This document shows positions 1 to 9,388 of a stretch of DNA of 9,388 nucleotides, piece after piece. A program made the translations under genes and the position numbers. Position 1 is the first letter of the stretch. The number at the start of each line of letters is the position of its first letter. The notes below the pieces were generated by a model that worked only from the letters and a program-made list of their open reading frames with translations, was not told the origin of the DNA and did not search any database. The stretch is from NCBI GenBank assembly GCA_949746915.1, contig CATKEA010000169.1, positions 1 to 9,388 of the forward strand, read 5' to 3'. Source of the DNA: an uncultured Bacilli bacterium. Its GTDB lineage: Bacteria > Bacillota_I > Bacilli_A > RF39 > UBA660.

Positions 1-52
1 AGAAAAATAGAAAGGATTAATGTAAATTTTTAGTGTTAAAAAATTATCAATA

Positions 53-58
53 TATAAT
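53..58 (+). promoter_or_regulatory. Candidate -10 box upstream of the surface-protein gene at 110
   Basis: A perfect TATAAT lies about 50 bases before the start codon at 110. The region 17-18 bases upstream (around 29-35) matches the TTGACA -35 consensus poorly, and there is no TG extension. The surroundings are so AT-rich that chance matches are likely. If real, the transcript would begin near 65 and carry a leader of about 45 nt that includes the inverted repeat at 72-96. Confidence 0.35.
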
Positions 59-71
59 ATAAAGTAGATAA

Positions 72-96
72 ATGTAAAAGACTGAAAAGTTTACAT
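72..96. repeat. 7-bp perfect inverted repeat in the leader of the surface-protein gene
   Basis: ATGTAAA (72-78) is repeated in inverted orientation as TTTACAT (90-96), separated by 11 bases. It lies between the candidate -10 box and the start codon at 110. It could be an operator half-site pair or a weak RNA hairpin in the 5' leader. It is AT-only apart from one G:C pair per arm, so chance occurrence in this background is quite possible. Confidence 0.3.
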
Positions 97-109
97 AAAT
101 ATATATACT

Positions 110-1474
110 ATGAATAATAAAAAGACAAATCTTAAAGCGAATCTAAAGAGTAGTAAAACAACAATAATTCTTATATTACTTGTACTTGTTTTGTTGATAG
201 GTACATCTTTTGCCTTATGGCAATTGACATTTACACAAACAGGAACAAATGTTATAACAACAGGATGTTTGAAATTAACTTTAACAGAGGAAACTGATGC
301 TATTAATTTAATTGATGCAACACCAATAAGTGATGAAGAAGGTAAACAATTGAGTCCATTTACTTTTACACTTGAAAATATTTGTACAACAGAAACTAAT
401 TATATAGTAAATTTAGAAACTTTAAGTAGTGGAGAAAAAGTATTAGCAGATAATTATGTGAGAGTAAATTTAAAAGAAGGAAGTAATGAGTTATTTATTG
501 ATAATTTATTAGAAACTCATGTAAATGAAGAAAAAGTAATAGAAGAAGCAACAAAAGCTTATAAATTACATCAGGGAAAACTAGGAAATAGTGAAAAAAT
601 ATCTTTTAATTTAAGAATATGGTTAGATGAGAAAACTGAAGCAATAGATGAAGTAATGAATGCTTCATGGGAAGGTAAAATTACTGTTACTGCTAATTAT
701 GTACCACCAGTTAGTAACAAAAATATAATGATTCCAATGTCTATAGAGACAGGTGGAGATGATCAAATGTATGGGTATACCAAAAATATTACATATTTAG
801 GTGAATATAATAATGGGACTTTAAATTCTCCAATTCATGTCGAATTTCAAAATAGTCTAAATCCATATAGTAATGCTGAACAAGTAGTTGATTTCAGCGT
901 TAGCCAAGATAAATCAGTACTTGGATATTATGTACAAGATGATGGACTTAAATTATATATTCAAGCTGCTGGGAAAATACGTGTTAATCCTATCGCATCA
1001 TATTATGGATTAGCTTATCAAACGTACTTTGGCCAAGGGTCAGTTGGTGGAATAGAAAACTTAGATACAAGTTTAGTTACTGACATGAGTTATATGTTTT
1101 ATATGAGTATAATTAAGTCGGAATCAGAAAGCTCATCTATAAATTTAAATCATTTTGATACATCAAATGTTACGAATATGAGTCATATGTTTGATTTGTT
1201 TTATGAAACAGGAGTATTAGAAATAGATAAATGGGACATGAGTAAAGTAACAGACATGAGTTATATGTTTCAATTTTGTAGAAGTATAAAAACAACAATA
1301 AATATAACAAATCAAAACATAGAAAATTACGAAGGTATGTTCTTAAATGCTGCAACTAGTGAAGGCGCTGAGATTACGGTAAATTACACAACAGAAACAT
1401 CCGATTTAGTAGACAGAATGATAGCAACAAAGTCGGAAAACTCTAATGTTGTAAAGGGAACACTAATTAAATAA
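110..1474 (+). CDS. Secreted/membrane-tethered surface protein: TasA/camelysin-like head plus BspA-like (DUF285) repeats
   Basis: The 454-aa product opens with a basic N-terminus (K4, K5, K9, K13, K16), a hydrophobic stretch at residues 18-31 and the junction GTSFA-LWQ (31-38). This resembles the leader of SipW-processed proteins such as TasA (GTWA-AF). The head (about 36-197) has the pattern of that family: a TTGCLKLTL strand (50-58), an acidic loop, then a PFTFTLEN segment (83-90) and IVNLE. A Pro-Pro linker (199-200) leads to a region ending in three copies of the D-T/M-S-x-V-T-x-M-S-x-M-F motif (from D319, D350 and D376), the signature of BspA/DUF285 repeats. There is no LPxTG sorting signal at the C-terminus, so retention would depend on the N-terminal segment or on assembly. 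C53 and C92 recur in the paralogue at the right edge of the window. The start is fixed by an in-frame TGA at 83-85, and no good SD precedes it. A terminator follows. Family assignment is from motif recognition; a role in adhesion or matrix formation is inference. Confidence 0.85.
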   Translation: MNNKKTNLKANLKSSKTTIILILLVLVLLIGTSFALWQLTFTQTGTNVITTGCLKLTLTEETDAINLIDATPISDEEGKQLSPFTFTLENICTTETNYIVNLETLSSGEKVLADNYVRVNLKEGSNELFIDNLLETHVNEEKVIEEATKAYKLHQGKLGNSEKISFNLRIWLDEKTEAIDEVMNASWEGKITVTANYVPPVSNKNIMIPMSIETGGDDQMYGYTKNITYLGEYNNGTLNSPIHVEFQNSLNPYSNAEQVVDFSVSQDKSVLGYYVQDDGLKLYIQAAGKIRVNPIASYYGLAYQTYFGQGSVGGIENLDTSLVTDMSYMFYMSIIKSESESSSINLNHFDTSNVTNMSHMFDLFYETGVLEIDKWDMSKVTDMSYMFQFCRSIKTTINITNQNIENYEGMFLNAATSEGAEITVNYTTETSDLVDRMIATKSENSNVVKGTLIK

Positions 1475-1513
1475 GTAATTATTAATACAAAAAATTTTAA
1501 ATAACAAACAAGT

Positions 1514-1544
1514 AAAAATTACACCTATTGGTGTATTTTTCTTT
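1514..1544 (+). terminator. Rho-independent terminator after the surface-protein gene
   Basis: TACACC (1520-1525) pairs with GGTGTA (1530-1535) around a TATT loop. The stem is extended by A-T pairs after one mismatch, and a run of five T (1536-1540), then CTTT, follows. It lies 40 bases after the stop of the gene at 110. It should separate that gene from pcrA, although the downstream promoter begins within its T-tract. Confidence 0.8.
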
Positions 1545-1570
1545 ATAAATAACTCTATCTATTGTATAAT
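1542..1570 (+). promoter_or_regulatory. Sigma-A-type promoter for the pcrA-led gene run
   Basis: TTTATA (1542-1547, 4 of 6 to the -35 consensus) and a perfect TATAAT (1565-1570) are separated by exactly 17 bases. The start codon at 1591 follows 20 bases after the -10 box, so the leader would be very short, with AAGGAG at 1577-1582 as its ribosome binding site. It is the only convincing promoter before the six-gene run ending at 8849. Confidence 0.65.
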
Positions 1571-1590
1571 ATAAACAAGGAGTAGATAAC

Positions 1591-3690
1591 ATGATAAATG
1601 TAGAAAAATTAAACAAAGAACAAAAGGAAGCCGTTTTGACAACTGAAGGACCTCTACTCATATTAGCAGGTGCAGGAAGTGGAAAAACAAAAGTTCTAAC
1701 AACCAGAATTGCCTATCTAGTAGAAGAAAAACATGTAAGTCCATATCAGATACTTGCAATAACTTTTACTAATAAAGCCGCAAAAGAAATGAAAGAGCGA
1801 GTGACTTCTTTAATTGGAGATATAGCTCATGCTATTCAAATTTCAACGTTTCATTCGTTTGGACTAAGATTACTAAGAGAAAATTATGAATATCTTGGCT
1901 ATGATAAAAATTTTACTATTATGGACAGTGATGACTCATTAACTGTAATAAAAAGAATTTTAAAAGAACTTAACTATGATCCAAAAGAGTATAATCCACA
2001 TTCTATCAAAAACAAAATAAGTGGATGTAAAAATGAAATGATATCTCCAGAAAACTATGAAAGATATGCTGCAACAGACTTTGAAAAAGTTGTTTTGGAA
2101 GTTTATAAAAAATATAAAAAGACTCTTAAGAAAAATAATGCTGTTGATTTTGATGATTTATTAATACTACCATTAGAACTATTCAACAAAAATAAGGATA
2201 TTCTTCAAAAATATCAAGAGAAATTTAAATATATTTTAATAGATGAGTATCAAGATACTAATGAAGCACAATATATTCTTACTAAAATGTTAAGTGCCAA
2301 ATATAGAAACATTTGTGTAGTAGGAGACGAAAATCAAAGTATTTATTCATTTAGAGGAGCTAATTACAGAAATATTTTAAATTTTGAAAAAGACTATGAA
2401 GAAGCAAAAGTTATAAAACTAGAACAAAACTATCGTTCAACATCTACAATTCTAGATGCTGCAAACTCTGTAATAAAAAACAATCAAAATAGAAAAGAAA
2501 AAAACTTATGGAGTACTAAAGGACTTGGTGATAAGATAACATATTATCGTGCTGATAATGAAAAAGATGAAGCCAATTTTGTCGGAAGAGAAGCAAGAAA
2601 ATTAGCTAATGATGGAGTATCATATCAAGAAATAGCTGTATTATATAGAACCAATGCTCAATCGCGTACTGTAGAAGAAGCTTTTCTAAAAGAGAATGTC
2701 CCATATAAAGTAGTTGGTGGAACTTCATTCTATAATCGAAAAGAAATTAAAGATTTATTAGCTTACTTAAAACTTATTCATAATGATCGAGATAATATAA
2801 GTTTACAAAGAGTAATAAACACTCCAAAACGTGGAATTGGTTTAAGAACAATAGAAGCAATTCAAGAAAAAGCTGATGCTGAAGAAAAAAGTATGTATGA
2901 AGCAATAGAAACAGGAAAAGAATTATTATTTAAAAATCTAATTGAAGATTTAAAACGAGTATCTGAAAATTTAACTTTAACAGAGCTTGTTGATAAAGTT
3001 TTAGATGCATCAGGATTAAAAAAAGAACTTCAAGAAGAAAAATCCTTAGAAGCAGATATTAGACTTGAAAACTTAGAAGAATTTAAATCTATAACTAAGC
3101 AATTTGAAGAAGAATATGGAGTAATTTCTTTAGAAGATTTTCTTTTAGAAACATCTCTAGTAAGTGATAAAGATGAATATACAAATGATGTCAATAGAGT
3201 AAGCTTAATGACTGTTCATTCGGTTAAAGGACTAGAATATGACTATGTTTTTACTGTTGGTTTAGAAGAAGGAATTTTTCCACATATGAACTCTCTTATG
3301 GATAGTCAGGAGTTAGAAGAAGAAAGAAGATTATGCTATGTTGCTATAACTCGTGCTAAAGAAAAATTATATATTAGTAATGCTAGAAGAAGAACTTTAT
3401 TTGGAAAAGATCAAATAAATCCACCAAGTAGATTTATTGCAGAAATAGATCAAGATTTAATAGATAATAAACAAGCAACACCAAAAGAAGAGAAAGAAAT
3501 AAAGATAAATAAAGAAGATAAAATTAGAAAAGAAGCTGTTAATTATGCAGTCGGAGACTACGTTTATCATGAGGTATTTGGAGCAGGACGTGTTGTAGAA
3601 GTTACTAATACTTTGTTAAGTATTGCTTTTAAAAGTCCACATGGTATAAAAAAATTAATGAAAAATCATAAAAGTATTTCTAAAGTATAA
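1591..3690 (+). CDS. pcrA: ATP-dependent DNA helicase PcrA (UvrD/Rep family, SF1A)
   Basis: This 3'-to-5' helicase acts in DNA repair, replication and transcription-replication conflict. The SF1A motifs appear in order: Q motif (LNKEQ, Q11), Walker A AGAGSGKT (26-33), ITFTNKAAKEM, STFHSFG, DEYQ (218-221), GDENQSIYSFRG (245-256), QNYRS (279-283), TVHSVKGLE (541-549) and YVAITRAK (583-590). The C-terminus (about 652-699, YAVGDYVYHEVFGAG...) matches the Tudor-like domain that in PcrA contacts RNA polymerase. At 699 aa it is slightly shorter than the roughly 720-740 aa of Bacillus PcrA; the missing length appears to be in the low-complexity lysine/glutamate linker before the Tudor-like domain. 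AAGGAG at 1577-1582, 8 bases upstream, supports the start. It leads a gene run that also contains ligA, its usual Firmicutes neighbour. PcrA rather than UvrD or Rep follows from the Gram-positive context and the Tudor-like tail. Confidence 0.97.
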   Translation: MINVEKLNKEQKEAVLTTEGPLLILAGAGSGKTKVLTTRIAYLVEEKHVSPYQILAITFTNKAAKEMKERVTSLIGDIAHAIQISTFHSFGLRLLRENYEYLGYDKNFTIMDSDDSLTVIKRILKELNYDPKEYNPHSIKNKISGCKNEMISPENYERYAATDFEKVVLEVYKKYKKTLKKNNAVDFDDLLILPLELFNKNKDILQKYQEKFKYILIDEYQDTNEAQYILTKMLSAKYRNICVVGDENQSIYSFRGANYRNILNFEKDYEEAKVIKLEQNYRSTSTILDAANSVIKNNQNRKEKNLWSTKGLGDKITYYRADNEKDEANFVGREARKLANDGVSYQEIAVLYRTNAQSRTVEEAFLKENVPYKVVGGTSFYNRKEIKDLLAYLKLIHNDRDNISLQRVINTPKRGIGLRTIEAIQEKADAEEKSMYEAIETGKELLFKNLIEDLKRVSENLTLTELVDKVLDASGLKKELQEEKSLEADIRLENLEEFKSITKQFEEEYGVISLEDFLLETSLVSDKDEYTNDVNRVSLMTVHSVKGLEYDYVFTVGLEEGIFPHMNSLMDSQELEEERRLCYVAITRAKEKLYISNARRRTLFGKDQINPPSRFIAEIDQDLIDNKQATPKEEKEIKINKEDKIRKEAVNYAVGDYVYHEVFGAGRVVEVTNTLLSIAFKSPHGIKKLMKNHKSISKV

Positions 3691-3700
3691 GGAGGAAGCT

Positions 3701-4126
3701 ATGAAAAAGATTGATAACATAAGACAAGAACTAGAAAAGGGGTATATATTAACAATAAGTGGAGTTGGTTCGAAATTTTATGGAATAATTACATTGAAAC
3801 CAAGCGAATATGTAGTAACAGGATGTGAAGAAGTCGAAGTTAATAATATAATGAAACAGCTGCCTGGTATCCAAGAAACATTGAAATGGTATCATACTGT
3901 TTGTCAAATAAGTTATGATTATGAAACAAGAACAATATTAGGCCAAATTAAAAAGATGAAAACAGAAGGACCATACTGTGAAAATTGTATTTATGAAGTA
4001 GTTGATGACTATGAAGTAAGAAGTGATGATATTTTTATGGCATTAATTGATTTAAATGGCAGAATAGTAAACAAAGATCTTAAAGATAAAAATAAAGAAA
4101 AAGTTAAGGTTAAAAATGGTGAATAA
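3701..4126 (+). CDS. Uncharacterised 141-aa cytoplasmic protein between pcrA and the nucleotidyltransferase
   Basis: I do not recognise this family. The gene is well supported: AAGGAGG (3689-3695) lies 5 bases before the ATG and overlaps the pcrA stop, the gap to pcrA is 10 bp, and codon use matches the neighbours. There is no signal peptide or membrane segment. The protein begins with a short charged helix (KKIDNIRQELEKG), then a region rich in predicted beta strands (residues 15-47), a WYHTVCQISYDYE segment (63-75), and a YCENC motif (92-96) giving a CxxC pair (C93, C96). Two more cysteines (C42, C68) could complete a metal site, but nothing proves this. The C-terminal 20 residues are lysine-rich and probably disordered. 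It overlaps the next gene by 11 bp, which suggests translational coupling. Confidence 0.8.
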   Translation: MKKIDNIRQELEKGYILTISGVGSKFYGIITLKPSEYVVTGCEEVEVNNIMKQLPGIQETLKWYHTVCQISYDYETRTILGQIKKMKTEGPYCENCIYEVVDDYEVRSDDIFMALIDLNGRIVNKDLKDKNKEKVKVKNGE

Positions 4127-5035
4127 TATGAAAGATAATGATAAGACACTATTAATTATGGCAGCAGGAATGGGAAGTCGTTATGGCGGATTAAAACAAA
4201 TTGAGCCAGTCGGTCCAAATGGGGAGTTTATGATTGATTATTCAATTTATGATGCTATAATGGCTGGTTTCAAAAAAGTTATCTGTATAATAAAAGAAGA
4301 AAATCTTGAAGTATTTGAAGAAACTGTTGGAGCTAGAATCAAAGAGCATATCCCTGTAGAATATGTTTTTCAAAAGATGGAAGATTTACCACAAGGATAT
4401 AGTGTTCCAGAAGGAAGAGTAAAGCCTTGGGGAACAGCACATGCTATATTAGCTGCTAAAGATTTAATTAACGGAAAATTTGTTGTAATAAATGCTGATG
4501 ATTTTTATGGAAGAGATGCTTATTTTGTTGTAAGTAAATTTTTAGATGAATTAGACGACAAAAATAGTACTAATTATGGTTTAGTTGGATATAAAGTAAA
4601 AAATACTCTTACAGAAAATGGTGGTGTAAAAAGAGGTGTTTGTGAAGAAGACAATGGCTATTTGAAAAAGTTAACCGAAAGTATTGTTGAAGAACAAGAT
4701 GGAGTGATTACTGCAACACCTCTTGATGGAAGTAGTTCATTTACAGTAGCAAGTGAAACAAGAGTGTCTATGAATATGTTTGGATTTACTCCAGAAATAT
4801 TTAATTATATTGAAAAAACATTTCCTGAGTTTTTAGAAAGTCATAAAGAAACAATTGAAAAATGCGAATTTTTAATACCAGATGTTTTAGAAGATGCTGT
4901 TAGAAAAAATAAAGCCACTGTTACAATGTTAAGAACTAATGCTATGTGGCAAGGAGTAACTTATAAAGAAGATAAAGAAATAGTTGTTAAGGCAATTAGA
5001 AAACTAATAGATGAAAAGGAATATCCAGAAAACTT

Positions 5036-5045
<10 letters not shown>
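4116..5045 (+). CDS. Nucleotidyltransferase of the sugar-phosphate (NTP_transferase, GT-A-like) family, substrate unknown
   Basis: The N-terminus LLIMAAGMGSRYGGLKQ (12-28) is the nucleotide-binding signature G-x-G-S/T-R...K of sugar-1-phosphate nucleotidyltransferases. KPWGTAHAI (around 103-111) and NADDFYG (126-132, with D128 and D129 as likely Mg2+ ligands) are further conserved elements of this fold. Such enzymes transfer NMP from an NTP to a phosphorylated sugar or alcohol, making an activated precursor for envelope glycans or teichoic acids. No left-handed beta-helix follows, so this is not GlmU-like. The 309-aa length fits single-domain members. AAGG (4106-4109) sits 6 bases before the 4116 start. 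A second in-frame ATG at 4128, with GGTGA 5 bases upstream, is an alternative that would remove the overlap with the preceding gene. The exact substrate cannot be read from the sequence. Confidence 0.85.
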
Positions 5046-7503
<2,458 letters not shown>

Positions 7504-7517
7504 AAAGGAGAAGAACT

Positions 7518-8849
7518 ATGGAATTTGTCGAATTAACAGAAAAAGAATTTAGTGACTTTTCTAAGGATCATGAATATACCAGTTTTTTTCAAACTGTGGC
7601 TTGGGGAAAGTCTAAAGAAAAAGTCGGATGGAAAATGCATTTAGTTGGTATAAAGGAAAATAAAAAAATCTTAGCAGCAACGATGATTTTAGAAAAGGCT
7701 TTAATCAAGAAGATAAAAATATTTTATTCTCCAAGAGGTTTTTTAATAGATTATCGAAATAAAGAACTATTAACATTTTTTGTAAATAATTTAAAAATAT
7801 ATGCTAAGAAACATAAGGTATTGTTTATAAAAATAGATCCTTATATAGAAAATTATGAGCGTGATAATGACGGAAATATAGTTGAAAATGGATATTCGAA
7901 TAATGATATTATCTCTATTTTAGAAAGTTATGGTTTCAAACATCAAGGTTTTAATTTAGAACAAGATAACAAATTGCAAGGTCGCTGGCTTTTTGTAACA
8001 CCAACAAAGGAAAAAACAATAAAAGATATTGATAATGAGATGAAACGTTCTGCTAAAAGAGCGATGGTTAAAACAGAGAAACTTGGAATTAAAGTTGTAA
8101 AAGGAACTGAAGAAGACATCAAAGAATTTTATAATATTATGAAAGATACATCAGATAGAAGAAGCTTCTCATCAAGACCACTTGCTTACTACAAGAACAT
8201 GTATCATGAGTTACACAAAGAAGGATTATGTGATTTATATTTTGCTACTTTAGATACTAAGGATGTTATAACAAAATTAAGTAAAGAGATTAAAGAGAAA
8301 AAAGAAGGCTTAAAAGTGGATCAAGAGATTTTTGATAAGGCAGAAGTTTTATCAGAAACATTAAGGAAATACAAGGGGAACATGATTAATGTTCCTAAGT
8401 TTAATGAACGACAGGAGAAAAGACGAAGTGAGCTTATTCAACTTGAAAGTCAATTAAAAGAAGTCAAAGAAATTCAAGAAAGACATGGAGATAATGTTAC
8501 GTTAAGTGGAATACTTGAAATTTTTTATGGTAATGAAGTAATCGGCTTATATGGAGGAACATACAAAGAATTTATAAAATATAGTCCATTTAATCCAATA
8601 CATCACAAAATGTTAGAATATGCTTGTGAAAATAACTTAAAACAATATAATTATTACGCAATTAGTGGTAATCTAAGTAAAGAAGATTCTCAGTATGGTA
8701 TTTATTACACAAAAAGAAACTTTGGTGGAAAAGTTGTTGAATTAATTGGTGAATTTGATTTAGTATTAAATAAGCCATTGTATTATGTCTATAAGCTTGC
8801 CTTTGCTACAAAGATAAAGTTAAAAAAAATAAAAAATAGAAATAAATAA
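7518..8849 (+). CDS. FemABX-family aminoacyltransferase (peptidoglycan interpeptide bridge formation)
   Basis: FemABX proteins use aminoacyl-tRNA to add amino acids to the lysine side chain of the lipid II stem peptide at the cytoplasmic membrane surface. Family hallmarks visible here: SFFQTVAWGKSKEKVGW near the N-terminus, a FYSPRGFLIDY strand-turn, YGFKHQGF, and a C-terminal GNAT-like half with VIGLYGGTYKEF, NPIHHKMLEYACEN and YNYYAISGN. Between the two halves residues 246-322 form a long charged helical segment (KLSKEIKEKKE, later RRSELIQLESQLKEVKEIQE). This is the two-helix coiled-coil arm of the FemA/FemX class, which suggests a canonical bridge enzyme rather than one of the armless types. 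The C-terminus is strongly basic (KIKLKKIKNRNK), which may help membrane or tRNA contact. AAAGGAG (7504-7510) lies 7 bases before the ATG. Which residue it adds (first, second or later) cannot be decided. Confidence 0.9.
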   Translation: MEFVELTEKEFSDFSKDHEYTSFFQTVAWGKSKEKVGWKMHLVGIKENKKILAATMILEKALIKKIKIFYSPRGFLIDYRNKELLTFFVNNLKIYAKKHKVLFIKIDPYIENYERDNDGNIVENGYSNNDIISILESYGFKHQGFNLEQDNKLQGRWLFVTPTKEKTIKDIDNEMKRSAKRAMVKTEKLGIKVVKGTEEDIKEFYNIMKDTSDRRSFSSRPLAYYKNMYHELHKEGLCDLYFATLDTKDVITKLSKEIKEKKEGLKVDQEIFDKAEVLSETLRKYKGNMINVPKFNERQEKRRSELIQLESQLKEVKEIQERHGDNVTLSGILEIFYGNEVIGLYGGTYKEFIKYSPFNPIHHKMLEYACENNLKQYNYYAISGNLSKEDSQYGIYYTKRNFGGKVVELIGEFDLVLNKPLYYVYKLAFATKIKLKKIKNRNK

Positions 8850-8908
8850 GAATCTTTTTTGATGTTATTACAAATTTAGAAAAATAAAAATTTACACTTT
8901 AAGAAAAG

Positions 8909-8933
8909 TTCATTAATTTGTTAGCAAAATGAA
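8909..8933 (+). other. Weak imperfect hairpin in the spacer after the FemABX gene
   Basis: TTCAT (8909-8913) can pair with ATGAA (8929-8933) and TTTG (8917-8920) with CAAA (8925-8928) around a TTAG loop, with a 3-base bulge on the left arm. No T-tract follows, so it is not a convincing terminator. The spacer 8850-8962 otherwise shows only AT-rich sequence with no gene. Confidence 0.2.
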
Positions 8934-8959
8934 AATAATATAAAATGATAGTTAACTTG

Positions 8960-8968
8960 TGTTATAAT
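8960..8968 (+). promoter_or_regulatory. Extended -10 promoter for the second TasA-like-headed gene
   Basis: TGT followed directly by a perfect TATAAT (8963-8968) gives the TGnTATAAT extended -10 element, which can work without a good -35 box. The expected -35 position (about 8940-8945) is ATAAAA, so no canonical -35 is present. The start codon at 9002 is 33 bases after the -10 box. This supports transcription independent of the upstream gene run. Confidence 0.65.
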
Positions 8969-9001
8969 ACTAAATATAAGAATAAAGGTATGAAAGAGTG
9001 T

Positions 9002-9388
9002 ATGACTAATGATAAGAGAGAAAAGAAAGTGTTAGTAGTACTTGTTTTAATAGTTTTATTTATGTTTATTGGGACAAGCTTTGCTTTGTGGCAGATAACA
9101 CTTAGACAAACAGATGAGAATGTTATAACAACAGGTTGCTTTAAAATAGATTTTAAAGATGAAAATCCAATTAATTTACAAGAAGCTCTTCCAATCACCG
9201 ACGAAGATGGAAAGAAGCTAGTACCATATGAGTTTACTCTTACAAATACTTGTAATAGTTATGCTAATTATCAGGTGAACTTAGAGGTACTTGATAATAC
9301 CAATTTAGAGAATTTAGATTATATCAAAGTTCAATATGAAGAAACAACTCCCAATCTTTTAACAAGTAATGAGTTAGTAGAAAAGACA
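9002..9388 (+). CDS. Second TasA/camelysin-like-headed secreted protein, 3' part cut by the window edge
   Basis: The first 129 codons are open to the end of the window, with no stop seen. The product starts with a basic tip (K5, R6, K8, K9), a hydrophobic segment (10-24) and GTSFA-LWQ (24-31), followed by ENVITTGCFK, PITDEDGKKLVPYEFTL and TNTCNSYANYQVNLE. These match the gene at 110 segment for segment, including the sequence TSFALWQ, the motif VITTGC and both cysteines (here C46 and C84, 38 apart; 53 and 92 there). Nucleotide similarity is also visible, for example a shared ATGTTATAACAACAGG. An upstream in-frame ATG at 8990 is possible, but its AAAGG (8984-8988) would be only 1 base away. 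The 9002 start has GAAAGAG (8992-8998) 3 bases upstream and the AAAGG 13 bases upstream. SipW-type processing and export are inferred. Whether BspA-like repeats follow cannot be seen. Confidence 0.85.
   Translation, partial: MTNDKREKKVLVVLVLIVLFMFIGTSFALWQITLRQTDENVITTGCFKIDFKDENPINLQEALPITDEDGKKLVPYEFTLTNTCNSYANYQVNLEVLDNTNLENLDYIKVQYEETTPNLLTSNELVEKT

Noticed and set aside
1..33. Possible 3' end of an upstream gene, or a tiny ORF after AAAGGA at 12-17
   Set aside because: The frame open from base 1 is only ten codons before TAG, and the ATG at 19 is followed at once by TAA. Nothing coding can be supported.
90..109. TTTACA (90-95) and TATACT (104-109) as a promoter directly before the first gene
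   Set aside because: The spacing is only 8 bases, which is too short for sigma-A recognition.
1061..1269. D-x-S-x-V-T-x-M-S-x-M-F repeats considered as a tandem DNA repeat
   Set aside because: The units are similar in protein but diverged in DNA and unevenly spaced, so this is a protein repeat family and not a DNA tandem array.
1170..1355. Minus-strand 61-codon frame within the surface-protein gene
   Set aside because: It is antisense to the BspA-like repeats; its Leu/Tyr/Phe-rich product is what the reverse of this AT-rich sequence gives by chance.
8850..8962. Rho-independent terminator after the FemABX gene
   Set aside because: The T-run at 8855-8860 has no preceding GC-containing stem, and the hairpin at 8909-8933 lacks a T-tract.
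8962..9198. Minus-strand open frame of 78 codons at the right edge
   Set aside because: It lies antisense to the clear paralogue of the first gene, its product resembles nothing I know, and it has no good SD.

Overview
The window is AT-rich, and all supported genes lie on the + strand. The codon choice, strong Shine-Dalgarno (SD) sequences, a pcrA/ligA pair and a FemABX-type peptidoglycan enzyme point to a low-GC Firmicutes-type bacterium, most likely an uncultured member of Bacilli near the Erysipelotrichia/Mollicutes border. This placement is inference; no rRNA is present. The FemABX protein argues that the cell has a peptidoglycan wall. All visible stops are TAA or TAG and no gene has an internal TGA, so the standard code (table 11) fits.

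Layout: (1) 1-109 is the upstream region of the first gene, with a possible -10 box and a 7-bp inverted repeat. (2) 110-1474 encodes a secreted or membrane-tethered protein with a TasA/camelysin-like head (SipW-type leader) followed by BspA/DUF285-type repeats. (3) 1475-1590 holds a terminator hairpin directly abutting a promoter. (4) 1591-8849 is a tightly packed six-gene run: pcrA helicase, a 141-aa unknown protein, a sugar-phosphate-type nucleotidyltransferase, a small lipoprotein, ligA (NAD+ DNA ligase) and a FemABX aminoacyltransferase. Gaps are 10-14 bp and two junctions overlap. (5) 8850-9001 is an AT-rich spacer with an extended -10 promoter. (6) 9002 to the window end is the 5' part of a second gene whose N-terminus is clearly paralogous to that of the gene at 110.

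Biology: the six-gene run mixes DNA maintenance (PcrA and LigA, commonly neighbours in Firmicutes) with envelope functions (nucleotidyltransferase, lipoprotein, FemABX). It is bracketed by two TasA-like-headed surface proteins, each with its own promoter candidate. The most unusual elements are this paralogous pair with two conserved cysteines in the head, the head-to-BspA-repeat architecture, and the three genes between pcrA and ligA, one of which encodes a protein I do not recognise. I see no mobile element, CRISPR array, tRNA or rRNA, and no defence or toxin system.
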